The notes under the pieces were generated by a model. It saw only the letters and a list, made by a program, of their open reading frames with translations. It was not told where the DNA came from and ran no database searches. A stretch of DNA of 64,000 bases from Deminuibacter soli (GTDB lineage Bacteria; Bacteroidota; Bacteroidia; Chitinophagales; Chitinophagaceae): contig NZ_QTJU01000003.1 in the NCBI RefSeq assembly GCF_003412455.1, positions 62,001 through 126,000 of the forward strand, given 5' to 3'. A program made the position numbers and the translations under genes. Below are positions 51,683-61,186 of this stretch, piece by piece (within the stretch, counting starts at the first letter, position 1; each line of letters opens with the position of its first letter).

Positions 51683-54600
51683 GTGAGATTAAAACAATTA
51701 GAAATCAAGGGATTTAAAAGTTTTGCTGATAAAACTGTGGTGAATTTTGATGAGGGTATTACCGGCATCATCGGGCCCAACGGCTGTGGTAAAAGTAACA
51801 TCATCGATTCTATCCGCTGGGTTATCGGTGAACAGAAAATATCAGCGCTGCGCAGCGAAAACCTGGAAGCGCTGGTGTTTAACGGCAGCAAAACCCGCAG
51901 TCCGAGCGGTTTGGCTGAAGTTAGTCTCACATTTGAAAACACCAAGAACCTGCTGCCCACCGAATTCAGCACCATCACCATCACGCGCCGCTTCTACAAA
52001 AACGGGGACAGTGAATACCGTTTGAATGATGTAGCCTGCCGTATGAAGGATATCCATAACCTGTTTATGGATACCGGCGTAAGTACCGACAGCTATGCCA
52101 TTATTGAACTGGGCATGGTAGACGATATCATTAAGGATAAGGAAAACAGCCGCCGCCGCATGCTGGAGCAGGCTGCCGGTATCACCATCTACAAAACCAG
52201 GAAGAAAGAAGCCAAATCAAAACTGGATGCCACTGAGCAGGATCTCAACCGTATTGAAGACCTGCTGTTCGAGATCAACAACCAGCTCAAAACCCTGGAG
52301 AACCAGGCTAAAAAGGCAGAGAAGTACTACGAGATAAAAAAGGAATACAAAGAAATAGCGCTGGAACTGGCCAAGGCCTCGCTCGAAGGGTTTAACCTTA
52401 CCTGGAAAGACCTGAACGAACAGCAGGAGACAGAGACAGACAAGAAGATACGCCTCGAAGCAGAGATCGCCACAGAAGAAGCTGCCATTGAACAGGAGAA
52501 AGTTGCCTTTATTGAAAAGGAACGTTCCCTGCAAAGCATGCAGCACCAGTTTAACGACCTGCAGCAAAACCTGCGTACCCGTGAAAACGAACGCAACCTG
52601 GCCACGCAAAAACTGCAATACCTGCGCGAAAAGGAAACCAGCCTGAAAGACTTTTTACAGAAAGCAGAAGGCCAGTTAAAAACCATTGAAGATTCTATCC
52701 AGTATACACAGATACAGGTAGGCGATGAACAACAACGCCTGGTTGATTTGCAGGAGCGCGTGGAGAATGCCAAAATGGACATTGAAGACAAACGCCGCGC
52801 CTTCGATGAAAAACGCAGTGGGGTAGATGCCCTGCGCGGTAAACACCAGCAGATACAACGCAGCCAGTTCGATGCAGAGAAGAAAGTAGCGGTAGCAGAT
52901 ACTTCTATCCAGAACCTGCAACGTTCACATGCACAGCTGAACGACGAAAAGCAAAACAGAACCGCACAGCTGCAGCAACTGGAACGCGAGCTGCAGGAAA
53001 AAGAAGAATCACTCGAAGCCAAAAGAACCGACCTGCGCCAGTTGCAGGAGCACCACGAGCGCACCAAAGAACAGATTCTCACCACACAGGGCGAACTGGA
53101 AGTGCTGCGTGCGCAGCTGGCCGATGAAACACGTAAACTGGATGCCAAACGCAACGAACACGACCTGCTGAAAAGCCTGATCGATTCAATGGAAGGTTAT
53201 CCCGAGAGCGTGAAGTTCCTGCACAACAACCCGGGATGGAACCATTCAGCGCCCATCTTGTCCGATATCATCTATGTAAAAGAGGAATACCGTGCAGCAG
53301 TGGAAAACGTGCTGGAACCTTACCTCAACTACTATGTGGTAAACAACCTGCAGGAAGGCTTACAGGCTGTGCAGCTGCTCGATACCAATAAAAAAGGAAA
53401 GGCCAACTTCTTTATACTCGACAAACTGGAAGAAGCCACTGCCAACACCAACCAGCCGCAAGGCACTATTGCCGCACTGGATGTAATTGAAGTGGATGCC
53501 AGCTTCCGCAAACTGGCGCACTACCTGTTACAGAACGTATACATCGCAGACAATGATGAAGTACTCGCAGCAGCCGGCAACGGCACGGTGATACTCGAAA
53601 AAACAGGTAAATACGTTAAAGGCAAATACACTTTAACCGGCGGCAGCGTTGGTTTGTTTGAGGGTAAAAAAATCGGCCGTGCCAAAAACCTTGAGAAACT
53701 GCACGAAGAAATTGTAGCGCAGGAAGCTATTGTTGCCGGACTGAAAGCAGCCATTCAAACCAAACACAATGAAGTGATAGGTTACAATGAGCAGCTGAAA
53801 GAAAACGTCATCAAGCAAACAGAGAACGAGATTAACCAGCTCACCAACCAGGTGTTTGCTACCAAAAATAAAATGGAAAACCTGCAGGCTGCACAACACG
53901 CAGCGCAGCAGCGCCTCGAAGACATGGAAGGCCGCATGCAGGACGAACAGGATGCCATTGCCACAACCCGCGAAACACTGCACGAGCTCAACAGCCAGCT
54001 GCAGCAAACCAGCGAGGAAATGAAAATGGTAGAGCAGGATTACTACCAGGCAGAGCAGGAATACAATTTCGCCTCTGCCCAGTACAATGAAAGCAACCTG
54101 CAGTTAACCCGCCAGCAAAGCAAAATAGCCGCGCTGAAACAGGAATTGGTGTTCAAGGAAAACCAGCTGAACGATTTGCACCAGCAAATTCAAAGCAATA
54201 CCCAACAGCTGGCAGATTCTGCTGAAAACATTATAGAAAGCCAGCAGGCACTGGAAGGTTCTGAAGAACTGCTGCTGGAGCTGATGCGTGCCAAAGAAGA
54301 AGCAGAGAAAAAGCTGAACGAGGCCGACCAGGCTTACTACAATATGCGCAATGCCCTGCAGGAAAAGGAAAGCGCGCTGCGTCTCAAAAACAAGAGCCGT
54401 GAAATGATCGATCACCTGCTCAATGAAATTAAAGACAAACTCAACGAACTGAAACTGCAGCTGGCAGGTATGAAAGAACGCCTGAGTGTTGAATTTAAAA
54501 TTGAACTGGATGATATTATTGACCAGCCCCGCTTAACCAACACTGCACTGGAAGATTTACAGGCCACCAGCGACCGTATGAAGAAACGCATGGAGAACAT

Positions 54601-55207
54601 TGGCGAGGTAAACCCCACAGCCATTGAAGCCTACCAGGAAATGAAAAAGCGTTACGAGTTCATCCTCGAACAAAAGAACGACCTAGTTACCGCGAAAGAC
54701 AGCCTGCTGCAAACCATCCAGGAAGTAGAGGCCACGGCCAACCAGCAGTTCCTCGATACCTTTAACCAGGTACGTGAGAATTTTCAGCGGGTGTTTAAAG
54801 CACTGTTTACGGAAGAAGATACCGCAGACATGATCCTGGTTAACCCAGAGAACCTTGCAGAAACAGGGATTGATATTGTGGCCAAGCCCAAAGGCAAACG
54901 CCCTTCCAGCATTACACAGCTGAGCGGTGGTGAAAAAACACTCACTGCAACGGCGCTGCTGTTCGCCATCTATCTCATTAAACCGGCACCATTCTGTATC
55001 CTCGATGAGGTTGACGCGCCGCTGGATGATGCCAACGTAGGCAAGTTCACCCAAATGATCAAGAAGTTCAGCGAGAACTCACAATTCATTATAGTAACCC
55101 ATAACAAAACCACCATGAGCACCGTGGATGTAATTTACGGTGTAACCATGCAGGAGCCAGGTGTAAGCAAGCTGGTTCCGGTTGACTTCCGGAGTTTGAG
55201 TAACTAA
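51683..55207 (+). CDS. smc: Chromosome segregation ATPase SMC
   Basis: Condensin core subunit that organises and segregates the chromosome. The 1174-residue chain begins at GTG with MRLKQLEIKGFKSFADKT. Walker A is GPNGCGKSN (about 31-39). Two long coiled-coil arms (about 165-500 and 670-1010) flank the hinge at about 515-640 (EGYPESVKFLHNNPGWNHSAPILSDI through KTGKYVKGKYTLTGGSVGLFEGKKIG). The C-terminal head has the signature LSGGEKTLTATALLF and Walker B FCILDEVDAPLDDANV. The ScpA/ScpB partners are not in the window. A terminator follows directly. Confidence 0.96.
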   Translation: MRLKQLEIKGFKSFADKTVVNFDEGITGIIGPNGCGKSNIIDSIRWVIGEQKISALRSENLEALVFNGSKTRSPSGLAEVSLTFENTKNLLPTEFSTITITRRFYKNGDSEYRLNDVACRMKDIHNLFMDTGVSTDSYAIIELGMVDDIIKDKENSRRRMLEQAAGITIYKTRKKEAKSKLDATEQDLNRIEDLLFEINNQLKTLENQAKKAEKYYEIKKEYKEIALELAKASLEGFNLTWKDLNEQQETETDKKIRLEAEIATEEAAIEQEKVAFIEKERSLQSMQHQFNDLQQNLRTRENERNLATQKLQYLREKETSLKDFLQKAEGQLKTIEDSIQYTQIQVGDEQQRLVDLQERVENAKMDIEDKRRAFDEKRSGVDALRGKHQQIQRSQFDAEKKVAVADTSIQNLQRSHAQLNDEKQNRTAQLQQLERELQEKEESLEAKRTDLRQLQEHHERTKEQILTTQGELEVLRAQLADETRKLDAKRNEHDLLKSLIDSMEGYPESVKFLHNNPGWNHSAPILSDIIYVKEEYRAAVENVLEPYLNYYVVNNLQEGLQAVQLLDTNKKGKANFFILDKLEEATANTNQPQGTIAALDVIEVDASFRKLAHYLLQNVYIADNDEVLAAAGNGTVILEKTGKYVKGKYTLTGGSVGLFEGKKIGRAKNLEKLHEEIVAQEAIVAGLKAAIQTKHNEVIGYNEQLKENVIKQTENEINQLTNQVFATKNKMENLQAAQHAAQQRLEDMEGRMQDEQDAIATTRETLHELNSQLQQTSEEMKMVEQDYYQAEQEYNFASAQYNESNLQLTRQQSKIAALKQELVFKENQLNDLHQQIQSNTQQLADSAENIIESQQALEGSEELLLELMRAKEEAEKKLNEADQAYYNMRNALQEKESALRLKNKSREMIDHLLNEIKDKLNELKLQLAGMKERLSVEFKIELDDIIDQPRLTNTALEDLQATSDRMKKRMENIGEVNPTAIEAYQEMKKRYEFILEQKNDLVTAKDSLLQTIQEVEATANQQFLDTFNQVRENFQRVFKALFTEEDTADMILVNPENLAETGIDIVAKPKGKRPSSITQLSGGEKTLTATALLFAIYLIKPAPFCILDEVDAPLDDANVGKFTQMIKKFSENSQFIIVTHNKTTMSTVDVIYGVTMQEPGVSKLVPVDFRSLSN

Positions 55208-55210
55208 AGA

Positions 55211-55237
55211 AAAAGGGGCCGCAACGGCCCCTTTTTT
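55211..55237. terminator. Bidirectional terminator after smc
   Basis: AAAAGGGGCC (55211-55220) pairs with GGCCCCTTTT (55226-55235) with a 5-base loop, and T follows. The A-rich left flank gives a T run on the minus strand too, suiting the converging GLPGLI gene. Confidence 0.9.
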
Positions 55238-55254
55238 ATAACTACGCAGCATAT

Positions 55255-56016
55255 TCAAAGCATTGCCGCAAACACTGATTTTTTTCCATAATCTCCCCAG
55301 TTTTTCATCGCCTCCATAATGGCTGACTGGTAAGCCGCAGTGGCTGTTTTCTTGCCTTTTACAGGCGGTTTAATAGTGGCCGCATTTATTTTCTCCGCAT
55401 ATACTTTTGTGGCAAACCAGGTTACGTGGTTATGCGGCAGCGCAAGACCCAGTATCATACCCGGCAAGCCGTTAAACGATTCAGGGCCACCCGGCGTAAT
55501 GATGGCATCGGTATAAAAAGCCACTACATAAATCGAATCCATGATCACTGCATTGGCCCTTCGGCATTCAAAGCCGGCAATGTTGCGGGTTTCATCGGTG
55601 ATCTTCCATTTTATGGCGCGGGTGCTGTCTTTGATAAGAAAGGTTTGTTCATACACCACTTTGCGGGCAATATCCATACTGCTGTCGAAATCGCAGAAAT
55701 GAATGTTTTCCTCCGCAGGCAGCGACCACAGTCTGGCGTTCTCCGGAACATCGCGACCTGGCTGGTACAGGGTTTTATTACCGCTGAAGGTGAGATCGAA
55801 ATACGTGGTTTTAAACTGCGGGATTGTTTTCTTAATTTCTTCCATCCAGCTGTCGTTCCCGGTGTACAGGGAATGCAGGTTGAATTTCTTCTCAAATTCA
55901 ATGCGGCCTTCCGTTATAAATGCAGCATTCTGCGCGTGGCTGATGATGTTGATAAACAATAGCACCAATGTTATCAGAAAGCAGGCCAGTTTAATGGCGG
56001 GTATTGTCTTTTTCAT
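55255..56016 (-). CDS. GLPGLI family secreted protein
   Basis: A 253-residue exported protein. The signal peptide (MKKTIPAIKLACFLITLVLLFINIISHAQ) is followed by the start of the beta-rich GLPGLI fold (FITEGRIEFEKKFNLHSLY). The name-giving motif reads FNGLPGMILGLALP at about 195-208, preceded by AFYTDAIITPGGPES and the conserved IAGFECRRANAV. The family occurs widely in Bacteroidota next to outer-membrane receptors, as here: the receptor gene ends 11 bases upstream on the same strand. Function of the family is unknown; partnership with the receptor is inferred. Confidence 0.87.
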   Translation of the reverse strand: MKKTIPAIKLACFLITLVLLFINIISHAQNAAFITEGRIEFEKKFNLHSLYTGNDSWMEEIKKTIPQFKTTYFDLTFSGNKTLYQPGRDVPENARLWSLPAEENIHFCDFDSSMDIARKVVYEQTFLIKDSTRAIKWKITDETRNIAGFECRRANAVIMDSIYVVAFYTDAIITPGGPESFNGLPGMILGLALPHNHVTWFATKVYAEKINAATIKPPVKGKKTATAAYQSAIMEAMKNWGDYGKKSVFAAML

Positions 56017-56027
56017 TGTACGTTGTT

Positions 56028-58802
56028 TTATTTGGCCAGGCCGGCGCCGTTATTGCTGAAATTCCACACAATGGATAACAGGAAGAAACGGCGGATGGTT
56101 TGGTAACGCGATTCGGAAATATAGTTGCTGTTTACGGTTCTGGTTAAGCCGATGTTTTTATTCAGCAGGTCGTTGCCGGATATTTTAATCAGCAGGTTGT
56201 CTTTCTTCAGCAGTTTTTTGCCCAGCCATGCATTCCACAAAAATACATTGTTGCTGCCGCTGAACTCAGGCGTACGCTGGCGTATGGTATAACTGATGCT
56301 GCTGTGAGCAGTGAATTTAAAGGGCAGTTCCACTTCTGAATTCTGTTCAATGGAATAGATCCAGTATTTGGTGGTATTGTCTTTTTGTATGGATGATGTG
56401 CTGTTGGTGTAGGTAGCTGTCGCTTCAAGGCTCACTTCATACTTCTTATCCTTCGATTTGGAGGTAGAGAATGTACCGCTGTAGTTGTTGCTGTTGGTGA
56501 TATTCTGAAGGTTGTTTACAATACCCACATACCGCGAGCCATCAACATTGGCTCTGAAACCGAGGTACAAATCAGGCTTTTTCCATTTAAAGCCATAGTC
56601 AAGGTAGGCATTGTAATTCTTATTGCCATTGATGTTGATGGCCTGCGTAGTGGTACGGCCGGCAGAATCGGTATAGGTGCTGTTGGTAATGGCATTTTCG
56701 GTAACTGAATAGTTGGCACCCATCCATATGCTGCGGTCACTGAGGACTTTATAATCAAAGAAATTCATGTTCACATTATGCCTGAATGCCGGTTTCAGGT
56801 CAGGATTACCGGCTACAATGTTCAGCGGGTTATCGTTGCTTTTCACCGGCTGTATCTGCTGTATGGTGGGCTGTTGTGTGCTGCCGTTATAACCGAGGTT
56901 AAGCCTGCGCTGGTTGGTAAAGCTGTAACCAATACGGGCCTGCGGGTACCAGTTTACAAAGCTGCGCTCGGTTGAAACACCGTGCATTTCGTCTTTCTGG
57001 TGGAAATTGGTAAATCCTACATCCGTACCGATAAACGTACGCAGCTTTTTACGGGTATAGTTGTATGCCAGCCCGCCGCGATTGGTTAATACATTAAAGT
57101 CATAATCGTTGCTGTAGGTAGAATCCAGCTGGTTGTACTTGCCTTCATTTTTGTTAAATGACAACTGGGTAGAAGAGCTGTTGCTTACGGCCAGCGCGTA
57201 ATTGGCTACCAGTGTACCGTATTGCGTAATGGGTTCGGTATAAGTAATCTTACCGCTCACCTGCATGTTTTTACTGTCGTTTTTCTTATACTGGTCGGTG
57301 ATGGTTTGCGTGGGATTGGCCGTATCTGTATAAAAGTTATTGACAGCATACAGGTACCCTTTGTAATCATCATTGGTGTAGTTCTGCTTCAGGTTAAAGG
57401 AAATGGTGCGCCCTTTCTTGTTAAATTTTTTCTTCCACAATATGGAGCTGTTAAATGCTTTGTTATCGCCTGTTGACGTGGTGCGTTTGGTACTGTTGTT
57501 AAGCATCGAGCTGTCTTCCCGCAGTGTTTCAGTAAACGAACTGTTGCCGGCTATTTTATGTGCAGTGCTGCCTTCAGCTGTTATTTTAACAGAAGAGCTT
57601 GAATCCAGTTGCACTTCGTAAGCGCCGTTGCCTTTGTTGCGTGTCATGGAATGGGCAGAGCTGGTGCGGCTGTTGCTGTAGTTTACATTGCCTGGCAGTA
57701 TGTTTTTTGAATTATTGGTTTCCAGGTTATCAACCATCAGCTTAGACAGCTTGTAGTTGAGGTTAACAGACTGCTTATCATCATTCCACTTATTGTTGTA
57801 ATGCAAACCGCCATTTTGCACTAGTGGCAAACCTGCGTCATTGTAGCTGCCGTTCCATGAATCTAACGGGTCACCGCTGCCGCTGGAATAGTAAAACCCT
57901 GATACATCATCGTATTCCATATTATCCCTGCCGCTGCCGTAATTATCCCTGTCGCGCCAGCCAAGCCCGGAAGTACCGGTATTGCTCACAATGCCATACG
58001 CCGCTATCTTTTCCTTCTTCCTGAACTTGTTAAACATTGCCTGGTTATCGTGAAAGCCGTTTAAGCCTGCCCCGGCAGCCAGTTTGCCAAAATAGCCACG
58101 TTTCTTGTCTTCTTTCAGTTTCAGGTTAATGGTCTTGTCCTTCTGGCCATCATCCACACCGGTAAAAGCCGCCTGGTCGCTCTTTTTATCATACACCTGC
58201 ACTTTGTCAATCATGTCTGCGCGCAGGTTTTGTGTAACAAGGGTAGGGTCGTCGCCAAAGAACTCTTCACCGTCTACCAAAACTTTTTTTACTTTCTCAC
58301 CCTGCGCGGTGATATTCCCCTTGCTGTCTACCTGTATACCCGGCAGCTTTTTCAGCAGGTCTTCCACATTGGCGTTTTCCTTTACATGAAAACTGTCTGC
58401 GGTAAATTCCGTGGTATCACCTTTTACCTTAATGGCGCTGACTGTTTGCCTTACTACTACTTCCTGCAATAGCCTGGCTTTTTGCACCATGCTGATGTTG
58501 CCAAGATTAATGTCGCTGCCGGTTATCGTCAGCTGGTCAACATAATCCGCATAACCCGGGTAGGTAGTAAGCAATACGTATTTGCCCGTATCTACATTGG
58601 CAAAATGAAAATGGCCCTGTTTATCGGCCCTGGTAAATTTGTAAAGAATGGAATCTTTTGCACGCAGCAATGAAATAGTGCTGTTGCTGAGGTTGGATTT
58701 GTCGGTTGTGTCAGCTATGGAACCTTTAACGTTAGCGCGTTGCTGTGCATGGCTGTATAGCATGCTGCACACACATAGGAGTAGCAGGGTCAGTTGCCTC
58801 AT
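56028..58802 (-). CDS. TonB-receptor-like outer-membrane beta-barrel protein
   Basis: A 924-residue outer-membrane protein; ATG 58802 starts the signal peptide (MRQLTLLLLCVCSMLYSHAQ). A carboxypeptidase-regulatory-like domain (about 25-110, VKGSIADTTDKSNLSNSTISL) is followed by a plug-like region containing FHVKENANVEDLLKKLPGIQ and KKVLVDGEEFFGDDPTLVTQN, and then a long barrel of the OMP_b-brl_3 kind ending in LLSIVWNFSNNGAGLAK. It is cotranscribed with the GLPGLI gene. Ligand unknown; an N-terminal extension to 58880 was not used because it lacks signal character. Confidence 0.86.
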   Translation of the reverse strand: MRQLTLLLLCVCSMLYSHAQQRANVKGSIADTTDKSNLSNSTISLLRAKDSILYKFTRADKQGHFHFANVDTGKYVLLTTYPGYADYVDQLTITGSDINLGNISMVQKARLLQEVVVRQTVSAIKVKGDTTEFTADSFHVKENANVEDLLKKLPGIQVDSKGNITAQGEKVKKVLVDGEEFFGDDPTLVTQNLRADMIDKVQVYDKKSDQAAFTGVDDGQKDKTINLKLKEDKKRGYFGKLAAGAGLNGFHDNQAMFNKFRKKEKIAAYGIVSNTGTSGLGWRDRDNYGSGRDNMEYDDVSGFYYSSGSGDPLDSWNGSYNDAGLPLVQNGGLHYNNKWNDDKQSVNLNYKLSKLMVDNLETNNSKNILPGNVNYSNSRTSSAHSMTRNKGNGAYEVQLDSSSSVKITAEGSTAHKIAGNSSFTETLREDSSMLNNSTKRTTSTGDNKAFNSSILWKKKFNKKGRTISFNLKQNYTNDDYKGYLYAVNNFYTDTANPTQTITDQYKKNDSKNMQVSGKITYTEPITQYGTLVANYALAVSNSSSTQLSFNKNEGKYNQLDSTYSNDYDFNVLTNRGGLAYNYTRKKLRTFIGTDVGFTNFHQKDEMHGVSTERSFVNWYPQARIGYSFTNQRRLNLGYNGSTQQPTIQQIQPVKSNDNPLNIVAGNPDLKPAFRHNVNMNFFDYKVLSDRSIWMGANYSVTENAITNSTYTDSAGRTTTQAININGNKNYNAYLDYGFKWKKPDLYLGFRANVDGSRYVGIVNNLQNITNSNNYSGTFSTSKSKDKKYEVSLEATATYTNSTSSIQKDNTTKYWIYSIEQNSEVELPFKFTAHSSISYTIRQRTPEFSGSNNVFLWNAWLGKKLLKKDNLLIKISGNDLLNKNIGLTRTVNSNYISESRYQTIRRFFLLSIVWNFSNNGAGLAK

Positions 58803-58951
58803 AAGTTTAGTCAGTGTTGGTTTCCGGTTAGAAAAGGATTGATGATTCGGTTGAAAGATGCATTCGGCGCCAATTTCCATAAATAGTTGAGAAAAATAAA
58901 ACCACTCATCCTAATTTTACGTTAAACAGGATAAGCCTCATCCTTTCAATT

Positions 58952-60934
58952 ATGTCTACACAAAATAACGAACCCGCAACACCTGCACCGCAACCTAAAT
59001 ATGAAGACATCCACTTTGTAGATGCATCGCGGCCTGTGTGGAATTACTCCCTGTTTACCGATGAGGATATCCGCAACTTTCAAAACGGCACCCATTACAG
59101 TCTATACCTGCTTTTAGGTAATAAACAATTGCAGGTATTGGGGCAATGGGGTACTTATTTTGCCGTATGGGCACCCAATGCCACACAGGTAAGTGTTACC
59201 GGCAATTTCAATGACTGGAACAAAGAATCGCACCAGCTGTTTGTACGGCTCGACCGCTCGGGCATATGGGAGGGTTTTATCCCCAATGTACACGCGGGCG
59301 AAGTATATAAATACCATGTGCACGGTTACCAGGGACTGCAGATAGACAAGGGAGATCCCTATGCGCATTTCTGGGAACTGCGCCCTTTAACCGCTTCCAT
59401 TACCTGGGGCCTGGATTACAACTGGCAGGATACCGATTGGATGCAGCAACGCAGCAAGCACAATGCGCTTGATGCACCATGGTCTGTGTATGAACTGCAC
59501 CTTGCCAGCTGGATGCGGCCGGATAAAAACAACGAAGAAAGTTATAACACCTATGCACAGATAGCCGAACGTTTGGTGCCCTACATCAAACAAATGGGTT
59601 TTACCCATGTTGAGCTGATGCCTATTATGGAGCACCCGTTCGATGGCAGCTGGGGTTACCAGGGCATCGGGTACTATGCACCTACCAGCCGCTTTGGCAA
59701 CCCGCAGGATTGCATGGGCTTAATTGATGCACTGCACCAGGCAGGCATTGGCGTAATACTCGATTGGGTGCCCTCACATTTTCCGTATGATGCGCACGGA
59801 CTGTTTATGTTCGATGGCACACATACCTATGAGTATGCCGATATGCGCAAAGGCTATCACCCCGACTGGAACTCGTATATATTCAATTACGCGCGGGGAG
59901 AAGTGAAAAGCTTTCTCATCAGCAACGCCCGTTTCTGGTGCGAGAAATTTCATGCCGACGGGCTGCGGGTAGATGCTGTATCATCAATGCTGCGCCTCGA
60001 TTACAGCCGTAATGCCGGCCAGTGGGAACCCAACAGTTATGGCGGCAACGGCAACCTGGAAGCCATTGCTTTTATCAAAGACCTGAACGAAACATTGTAC
60101 CGCGATTTTCCCGATATACAAACCATTGCCGAGGAAGCTACAGACTGGCCTTCCATCAGCCGGCCTACCTTCCAGGGAGGCATGGGCTTTGGCATGAAGT
60201 GGATGATGGGCTGGATGCACGACACACTCAACTACTTCAAGAAAGACCCATTGTTCCGTCCTTCACAGCAGGATGAGTTTACCTTCAGCATGATGTATTT
60301 CTACCGCAACGAAAACTTTATGTTGCCATTAAGTCATGATGAAGTAGTACATGGCAAAAGCCCCATGATTTATAAAATGCCTGGGGATGATTGGCAGAAG
60401 TTTGCAAACCTGCGTTTGCTGTATACCTATATGTACATGCACCCTGGTGCCAAGCTCTTGTTTATGGGCAATGAATTTGCGGCCACCAGTGAATGGAATT
60501 ACAAAAGCGAACTGCAATGGAACCTGCTGCAGTTTCCCAGTCATGGTGGTATGAAGTATTGCCTGCAGCGCCTCAACGAGCTGTACCGCGACTTGCCTGC
60601 CCTGCACGAAAAACAGTTTTCACCCGAAGGATTTGAATGGATTGACCTGAACCACCGCAACGAAGCCGTGATGGTGTTTAAACGCAAAGGGCACAATCCT
60701 GAAGACGACGTGCTCGTGGTGCTGAACATGACACCGGTAGTGCGCCAGAACTGGGAGGTAACCGTGTTTGGCAAACCTGGATGGATAGAAGTGTTTAACA
60801 GCGACAGCACTGATTTCTGGGGTACAGGTAATGTATATAACCCCGACATTCAGTGTGAACCCATCGATAAAAACACCGGCGAATACCGCCTGCGCCTGCA
60901 CCTGCCGCCATTGGCGGGGATTGTGCTGAAGTAA
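58952..60934 (+). CDS. glgB: 1,4-alpha-glucan branching enzyme
   Basis: GH13 enzyme that forms alpha-1,6 branches in glycogen. The 660-residue chain has a CBM48 domain (about 64-160, GTYFAVWAPNATQVSVTGNFNDW), the catalytic barrel with ELMPIMEHPFDGSWGYQGIGYYAP, the nucleophile D341 (GLRVDAVSSML), the acid/base E394 (IAEEATDWP) and PLSHDEVVHGKSPM, and a C-terminal all-beta domain. The N-terminus lacks the second N1 module of E. coli GlgB, as in many short-form enzymes. No other glg genes are present. It ends with a strong bidirectional terminator. Confidence 0.94.
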   Translation: MSTQNNEPATPAPQPKYEDIHFVDASRPVWNYSLFTDEDIRNFQNGTHYSLYLLLGNKQLQVLGQWGTYFAVWAPNATQVSVTGNFNDWNKESHQLFVRLDRSGIWEGFIPNVHAGEVYKYHVHGYQGLQIDKGDPYAHFWELRPLTASITWGLDYNWQDTDWMQQRSKHNALDAPWSVYELHLASWMRPDKNNEESYNTYAQIAERLVPYIKQMGFTHVELMPIMEHPFDGSWGYQGIGYYAPTSRFGNPQDCMGLIDALHQAGIGVILDWVPSHFPYDAHGLFMFDGTHTYEYADMRKGYHPDWNSYIFNYARGEVKSFLISNARFWCEKFHADGLRVDAVSSMLRLDYSRNAGQWEPNSYGGNGNLEAIAFIKDLNETLYRDFPDIQTIAEEATDWPSISRPTFQGGMGFGMKWMMGWMHDTLNYFKKDPLFRPSQQDEFTFSMMYFYRNENFMLPLSHDEVVHGKSPMIYKMPGDDWQKFANLRLLYTYMYMHPGAKLLFMGNEFAATSEWNYKSELQWNLLQFPSHGGMKYCLQRLNELYRDLPALHEKQFSPEGFEWIDLNHRNEAVMVFKRKGHNPEDDVLVVLNMTPVVRQNWEVTVFGKPGWIEVFNSDSTDFWGTGNVYNPDIQCEPIDKNTGEYRLRLHLPPLAGIVLK

Positions 60935-61019
60935 CGCAGTTTAAAGGTTTCGAGTTTGAAGTTTAAAGTTTACAACGTTCAATAGTTTCATTGTTCAATT
61001 CATCGAAGCGGATAAAACA

Positions 61020-61060
61020 AAAGCCCGCAGGTAACATGTTGTATGTTATCTGCGGGCTTT
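61020..61060. terminator. Terminator between glgB and argS
   Basis: An 18-base stem (61020-61037 with 61043-61060, one G-T pair) with loop GTTGT. It can act for glgB on plus and argS on minus. Confidence 0.88.
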
Positions 61061-61065
61061 AATAT

Positions 61066-61133
61066 CCTCGCTAAGATGAATCGCACTCGCTAAGATAATC
61101 TCGACTGTCGATTCTCGATTCTCGAAATTGGTA
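61066..61133. repeat. Module A copies after glgB
   Basis: A short fragment CTCGCTAAGATGAATCGC starts near 61067 and a full forward module A (CTCGCTAAGATAATCTCGAC and onward, including TCTCGACTGTCGA and TCTCGATTCTCGA) follows from 61086 to about 61126. CACTCGCGAATGATGGC at about 61164 may be a further remnant before the argS stop. Confidence 0.75.
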
Positions 61134-61186
61134 CCCGCTCTCCAAAGGAGCCCTTCGGACAAATCACTCGCGAATGATGGCTACGA

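Noticed and set aside
52327-53154. 275-residue minus-strand frame rich in Cys/Ser/Arg
   Set aside because: Opposite-strand shadow of the SMC coiled coil; no conserved motifs.
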